This document shows, in pieces, positions 6,452-8,953 of a stretch of 8,953 nt of DNA. Below the pieces are notes generated by a model that was not told the origin of the DNA, made no database searches, and worked only from the letters and a program-made list of their open reading frames with translations. Made by a program: the position numbers and the translations under genes. Every line of letters starts with the position of its first letter. Position 1 is the first letter of the stretch. The stretch is from the NCBI GenBank assembly GCA_015658765.1, contig DQOE01000204.1:1-8953 (forward strand), written 5' to 3'. The DNA comes from Verrucomicrobiota bacterium. GTDB taxonomy: Bacteria > Verrucomicrobiota > Verrucomicrobiia > Limisphaerales > UBA1096.

Positions 6452-7741
6452 ATGACATTGAGTGAGGAACAGAACGAACTTTTGCTGCGGCACTTGAACG
6501 GGCAACTCGGCCCGGACGAGGAGGCCAAGGTTGCCGACCTGCTGCGCGGCAATGCCGGGGCGCGCGCCTTCCTGCGGGCGGTCGCCGAGCAGGCGGTCGT
6601 CGTGGCCGACGTCGAGCGTCTCGATCAACACAAGCCCCAACCGGCCAAGGTTATCACGGCGGTTTTTCGCCCGTGGAAGTGGGCGGTTGCCGCTGCGGCG
6701 GCGTTCGTGTTGCTGGCGGCGTTCGTGATCGCCACCACGCCACTGAGGCACGCGGCAAAAGTCAGCGCCATTCTCGGCCCCTGCCAGTACATCGCCGCCG
6801 ACGGCAAGGTGCGGGACGAAGTGAAAGTAGGCACCGTGCTGCGCGTCGGCGATACGATCCGGACGCGCTCGAGCAGCGCTTGGGTGAAGCTGGACTTGAA
6901 CGGCGGTTCGCTGATGACCATCGCCGGGCGCTCGCGGCTGCGGCTGCTCAACGTCGATGGCCGGCGCGGGTTTCAACTGGCCTACGGGAATCTTTGGGCA
7001 ACGGTGGCGCAATCAGCCGGGGCCAGGCCGGTCTCGATCCAGACGCCGACAGCCACGGTCGAGGCCAAGGTCGCGCAGTTCGATGTCGAGGCTCACTCCA
7101 TGACGTCGATCGTGCGGGTGAACAGCGGCACGGCAAACGTCGTGCGGCTGGCCGACGGCCAAGCGGCGGACGTTGTGGCGGATCACCAGGCCGTCGTCTC
7201 CGCAAGGCGCAGCCGGCCGTTCGCCGTGGCGCGCCAGCCAGAACCGGTCAACGAGTGGAGCTGCCGCCTGATCGCCGGTTCCGGGGCGGTGATCGGCAAA
7301 TGGCTGCCGCCGGATGAAAAAAACAGCGTGCGGCTGGGGGCCATCCCGCTGCTCATCGGCAAAAAGACCACCATTTTCGTGGCCAACTTCTCGGTGCAGT
7401 GCAGCAGCTCGCCGCCGGTGTTGATAGAGAGCGGCTCGAGGGTTCGCATCCGGGGCACCACACGGACAGAGGGGCCGGTTTATTTCGGCATCACGACCCA
7501 GCGGATCAAGGGAGTCTTTTTCGGCAAGTACACTGCCAAGGTCGAGGTCGGGGCGCTTGGCCAAGCGGGCGAGCCGTGGCAGGTCGAGGTGCGGCTCAGC
7601 CAGTTTAAGCCAGAGGCCAAGCATCTGCCCGGTTCTCCGGCTGGCATGGAGCTGGCTGACATCTGGATTGTGTCGCCCGAGGAAAACGCCGAGCTGGAAA
7701 TTCACAGCGTCAAGTTCCTGCCAAGGGAGGTGGGGCAATGA
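6452..7741 (+). CDS. FecR-domain transmembrane regulator with extra C-terminal extracytoplasmic domain
   Basis: 429 residues in three parts. The cytoplasmic N-terminus (1-72) has LSEEQNELLLRHLNGQLGPDEEAKVADLLR, the helical pattern of anti-sigma or sigma-binding regions in FecR-like proteins. A single transmembrane helix follows, at about 77-95 (WAVAAAAAFVLLAAFVIAT). A FecR domain spans about 103-235, recognisable by VGTVLRVGDTIRTRSSSAWVKLDLNGGSLMTIAG, GRRGFQLAYGNLWATV and TPTATVEAKVAQFDVE...VNSGTANV. From about 240 to the end there is a further beta-rich region (VYFGITTQRIKGVFFGKYTAKVEVG, ADIWIVSPEENAELEIHSVKF) resembling a galactose-binding-like jelly roll, perhaps the ligand sensor. Classic FecR works with FecI and a TonB-dependent receptor, none of which is seen here. 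The protein probably sits in the cytoplasmic membrane holding or activating one of the flanking ECF sigma factors. The start codon lacks a clear Shine-Dalgarno, and the stop overlaps the next start as ATGA. Confidence 0.88.
   Translation: MTLSEEQNELLLRHLNGQLGPDEEAKVADLLRGNAGARAFLRAVAEQAVVVADVERLDQHKPQPAKVITAVFRPWKWAVAAAAAFVLLAAFVIATTPLRHAAKVSAILGPCQYIAADGKVRDEVKVGTVLRVGDTIRTRSSSAWVKLDLNGGSLMTIAGRSRLRLLNVDGRRGFQLAYGNLWATVAQSAGARPVSIQTPTATVEAKVAQFDVEAHSMTSIVRVNSGTANVVRLADGQAADVVADHQAVVSARRSRPFAVARQPEPVNEWSCRLIAGSGAVIGKWLPPDEKNSVRLGAIPLLIGKKTTIFVANFSVQCSSSPPVLIESGSRVRIRGTTRTEGPVYFGITTQRIKGVFFGKYTAKVEVGALGQAGEPWQVEVRLSQFKPEAKHLPGSPAGMELADIWIVSPEENAELEIHSVKFLPREVGQ
7554..7567. repeat. CTTGGCCAAG palindrome inside the FecR-like gene
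   Basis: CGCTTGGCCAAGCG, a 14-bp perfect palindrome, read as Ala-Leu-Gly-Gln-Ala (core LGQA at residues 369-372). It lies in a probable loop between beta strands of the C-terminal domain. Confidence 0.82.
7726..7731 (+). promoter_or_regulatory. Strong ribosome binding site of the second sigma gene
   Basis: GGAGGT, 6 bases before the ATG at 7738, embedded in the end of the FecR-like gene. It is the strongest Shine-Dalgarno in the window. With the ATGA overlap it suggests both translational coupling and independent ribosome entry, and it fixes the start of the second sigma gene. Confidence 0.75.
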
Positions 7742-8385
7742 ACTACAGCGCATCGGTCGTTGATGAAGTCGCACCGGCCGGGTCGAAAGCGCCGCCTCCA
7801 GCGCGAGTTGCTGAAGCCGCAGCGCTTGGCCAGGCGGAAAAGGAAGCGCGGCGCGCCGAGAGCCGGCGCCTGGCCATTGCAGCGCAGAGTGGTTGCATCG
7901 AGTCATTCGAGTCGCTGGTCGGGCAGTTCGAGAAACCGCTGTACCACTTTCTATTGACCAAGACCCGCAACCACCACCAGGCGGAGGATTTGCTGCAGGA
8001 CACCTTCCTCATCACCTACCGCAAACTGGACCGGTTCAACCCCGCCTACCCTTTTTCCTCCTGGATTTTCACCATCGCAAACCGGCTGGCCATTAGCCAT
8101 TACCGGAAACAAAAACCATTGGTGGAAGAGGTTGAGGTTGCCATCGAGACGACCGCGAGCGGCGAGGTGATGGAGCAGGAGTGGGCCCGCTCGCTATGGG
8201 CCCATGCCAAGCGGCTGCTTACGGAAAACCACTTCACCGCCCTTCGGCTTTTTTACAGCGAAGGCATGACCATAGACGAGGTGGCGGTTGCCATGGAGAG
8301 AAAGCCCAACTCGGTGAAAGTCTGGTTGCACCGCGCCCGCAAAAGGCTTGCCCGAGAGTTAAACCCAAGACCTTCTGTGCCATGA
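7738..8385 (+). CDS. ECF (RpoE-like) sigma-70 family RNA polymerase sigma factor
   Basis: 215 residues, ATG overlapping the FecR-like stop (ATGA) behind a GGAGGT. The first ~45 residues are a low-complexity Ala/Glu/Arg extension not expected in the family. Region 2 follows: FESLVGQFEKPLYHFLL (57-73), EDLLQDTFLITYRKLDRF (83-100) for core and -10 recognition, and YPFSSWIFTIANRLAISHYRK (104-124), where the SWIFTIANRL block is near-canonical for RpoE-type ECF factors. Region 4 at about 160-208 (LRLFYSEGMTIDEVAVAMERKPNSVKVWLHRARKRL) is a clear helix-turn-helix. It differs clearly from the first sigma in this cluster and is not a recent duplicate. The N-terminal extension carries Leu-Gly-Gln-Ala (30-33) from another palindrome copy. 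The stop overlaps the next gene's ATG, so this sigma and the envelope protein after it are probably translated together. Confidence 0.93.
   Translation: MNYSASVVDEVAPAGSKAPPPARVAEAAALGQAEKEARRAESRRLAIAAQSGCIESFESLVGQFEKPLYHFLLTKTRNHHQAEDLLQDTFLITYRKLDRFNPAYPFSSWIFTIANRLAISHYRKQKPLVEEVEVAIETTASGEVMEQEWARSLWAHAKRLLTENHFTALRLFYSEGMTIDEVAVAMERKPNSVKVWLHRARKRLARELNPRPSVP
7825..7834. repeat. Degenerate palindrome copy in the second sigma gene
   Basis: CTTGGCCAGG, one mismatch from the core, in frame as Leu-Gly-Gln plus the first base of Ala, within the non-conserved N-terminal extension. With its GCG flank it is identical over 13 bases (GCGCTTGGCCAGG) to the copy in the first sigma gene. Confidence 0.6.
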
Positions 8386-8953
8386 ACATACTCTATACAG
8401 CCATCGCTGGAATCCTGATGGCTTCCGGATTGCAACGACCGGTCTTCGGGATGGAGGCCGAGGAAAACCCATACCTCGCAATCGTCACGCGCAACGCCTT
8501 TGACTTGACCGACACGCCGCCTGACACGCAACAGAAAGCGCCCGAACCACCCAAGGTAAATGACATAAAACTTACGGGTATTTATCTACGAAACGGTATT
8601 GAACGCGCTGCATTAGCCTTGATGAATCAGGATAAAAAAATCACCAAGCCCACTTACCTCCAATTGGCGGTGGGGGAAAAGCAGGGGACCATTGAGATCA
8701 AGGCGATCGACAAACTCGCCGGCCGGGTGACATTGCTGCAGCTTGGTTCAGAGCGGGAACTCAACTTCAAGGCTGACGGCTTCAAGACTGCCGTATCCAA
8801 GGCCCCGCGTACTTCTTCCTCTAAAAGTTCCTCCTCCAAGTCCAGATCATCAAGTGATGCTGCCAGAAGAGCGGCTGAGATCAAAGCAGCCATCGAACGC
8901 AAAAAAGCAGAAAAAAAGGCCGCCAAACCTAAAGGGGATGACAAGAGCGCGAA
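8382..8953 (+). CDS. Secreted/anchored protein with GspC/PilP-like core, N-terminal part (runs off right edge)
   Basis: ATG at 8382 overlaps the sigma factor stop (ATGA), and the frame stays open to the window end, giving about 190 residues. It begins MNILYTAIAGILMASGLQRPVFG, a signal peptide or N-terminal anchor. Next comes NPYLAIVTRNAFDLTDTPP, then KLTGIYLRNGIERAALALMN...YLQLAVGEKQGTIEIKAIDKLAGRVTLLQLGSERELNF. That order (R-N-A-F-D-L, Pro-rich spacer, L-x-G-I, RAL, a G-E step, I-D...V-x-L...L-x-F) is like the homology region of type II secretion GspC or pilus PilP proteins, but similarity is only at pattern level. After that there is a Ser/Lys-rich segment (about residues 140-155) and an Ala/Lys/Glu stretch likely to be helical. 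Base composition is visibly less GC-rich than the sigma genes, and there is no own Shine-Dalgarno, so coupling to the sigma gene is likely. No secure function. Confidence 0.75.
   Translation, partial: MNILYTAIAGILMASGLQRPVFGMEAEENPYLAIVTRNAFDLTDTPPDTQQKAPEPPKVNDIKLTGIYLRNGIERAALALMNQDKKITKPTYLQLAVGEKQGTIEIKAIDKLAGRVTLLQLGSERELNFKADGFKTAVSKAPRTSSSKSSSSKSRSSSDAARRAAEIKAAIERKKAEKKAAKPKGDDKSA

Noticed and set aside
7013..7906. 297-codon minus-strand frame over the FecR and second sigma genes
   Set aside because: It crosses two well-supported genes and their ATGA junction and has no domain pattern.
1..8953. CRISPR array, tRNA/rRNA genes, insertion sequence ends or transposase
   Set aside because: No regularly spaced repeats of CRISPR size, no recognisable RNA gene and no transposase motifs on either strand. 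The palindromes are too short and irregularly spaced for CRISPR.

Overview
This GC-rich window (roughly 60% G+C by eye) looks like chromosomal DNA from the Verrucomicrobiota or a neighbouring PVC-group bacterium. The evidence is the combination of secreted PQQ-like beta-propeller proteins, a soluble PQQ-type sugar (sorbosone) dehydrogenase with a signal peptide, and an ECF sigma / FecR-like pair of the PVC type. Shine-Dalgarno sequences are weak at most starts. The taxonomic call is inference from family content; there is no rRNA or other marker.

Left part (1-5826, all minus strand, read right to left). First comes a PQQ-dependent glucose/sorbosone-dehydrogenase-like secreted enzyme (4597-5826). 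Then a short ORF (4109-4519) that resembles only the C-terminal half of the flagellar hook-filament junction protein FlgL and has no good start codon. Then glgC (2700-4004), the ADP-glucose pyrophosphorylase of glycogen synthesis. Then a large secreted PQQ-like beta-propeller protein with a C-terminal jelly-roll-like domain (238-2532), and, 4 bases later, the beginning of a second propeller protein that runs off the left edge. The theme is secreted/periplasmic sugar oxidation plus glycogen storage.

Right part (5917-8953, all plus strand). A divergent intergenic region separates the sugar dehydrogenase from a compact, probably co-transcribed group: an ECF sigma factor, a membrane-anchored FecR-domain protein with an extra C-terminal extracytoplasmic domain, a second ECF sigma factor of a different type, and a secreted or membrane-anchored protein with a GspC/PilP-like core that continues past the right edge. 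The last two junctions are ATGA stop/start overlaps, so translation is likely coupled. The natural reading is a signalling unit in which FecR controls one or both sigma factors. The coupled envelope protein may be the controlled output or part of the sensor.

The most striking signal is not a gene. A short perfect palindrome, CTTGGCCAAG, occurs six times, with three more copies at one mismatch. It lies both between genes and inside genes. Inside genes it falls at predicted linkers or variable segments, and three copies on the plus strand are read in the same frame as Leu-Gly-Gln-Ala. By base composition about 0.01 copies would be expected in a window of this size. This looks like a highly iterated palindrome (similar in concept to cyanobacterial HIP1) or a small dispersed palindromic element that has inserted into coding sequence. 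A second, unrelated structure is a perfect 11-bp AT-rich inverted repeat at 2634-2661 upstream of the large propeller gene.
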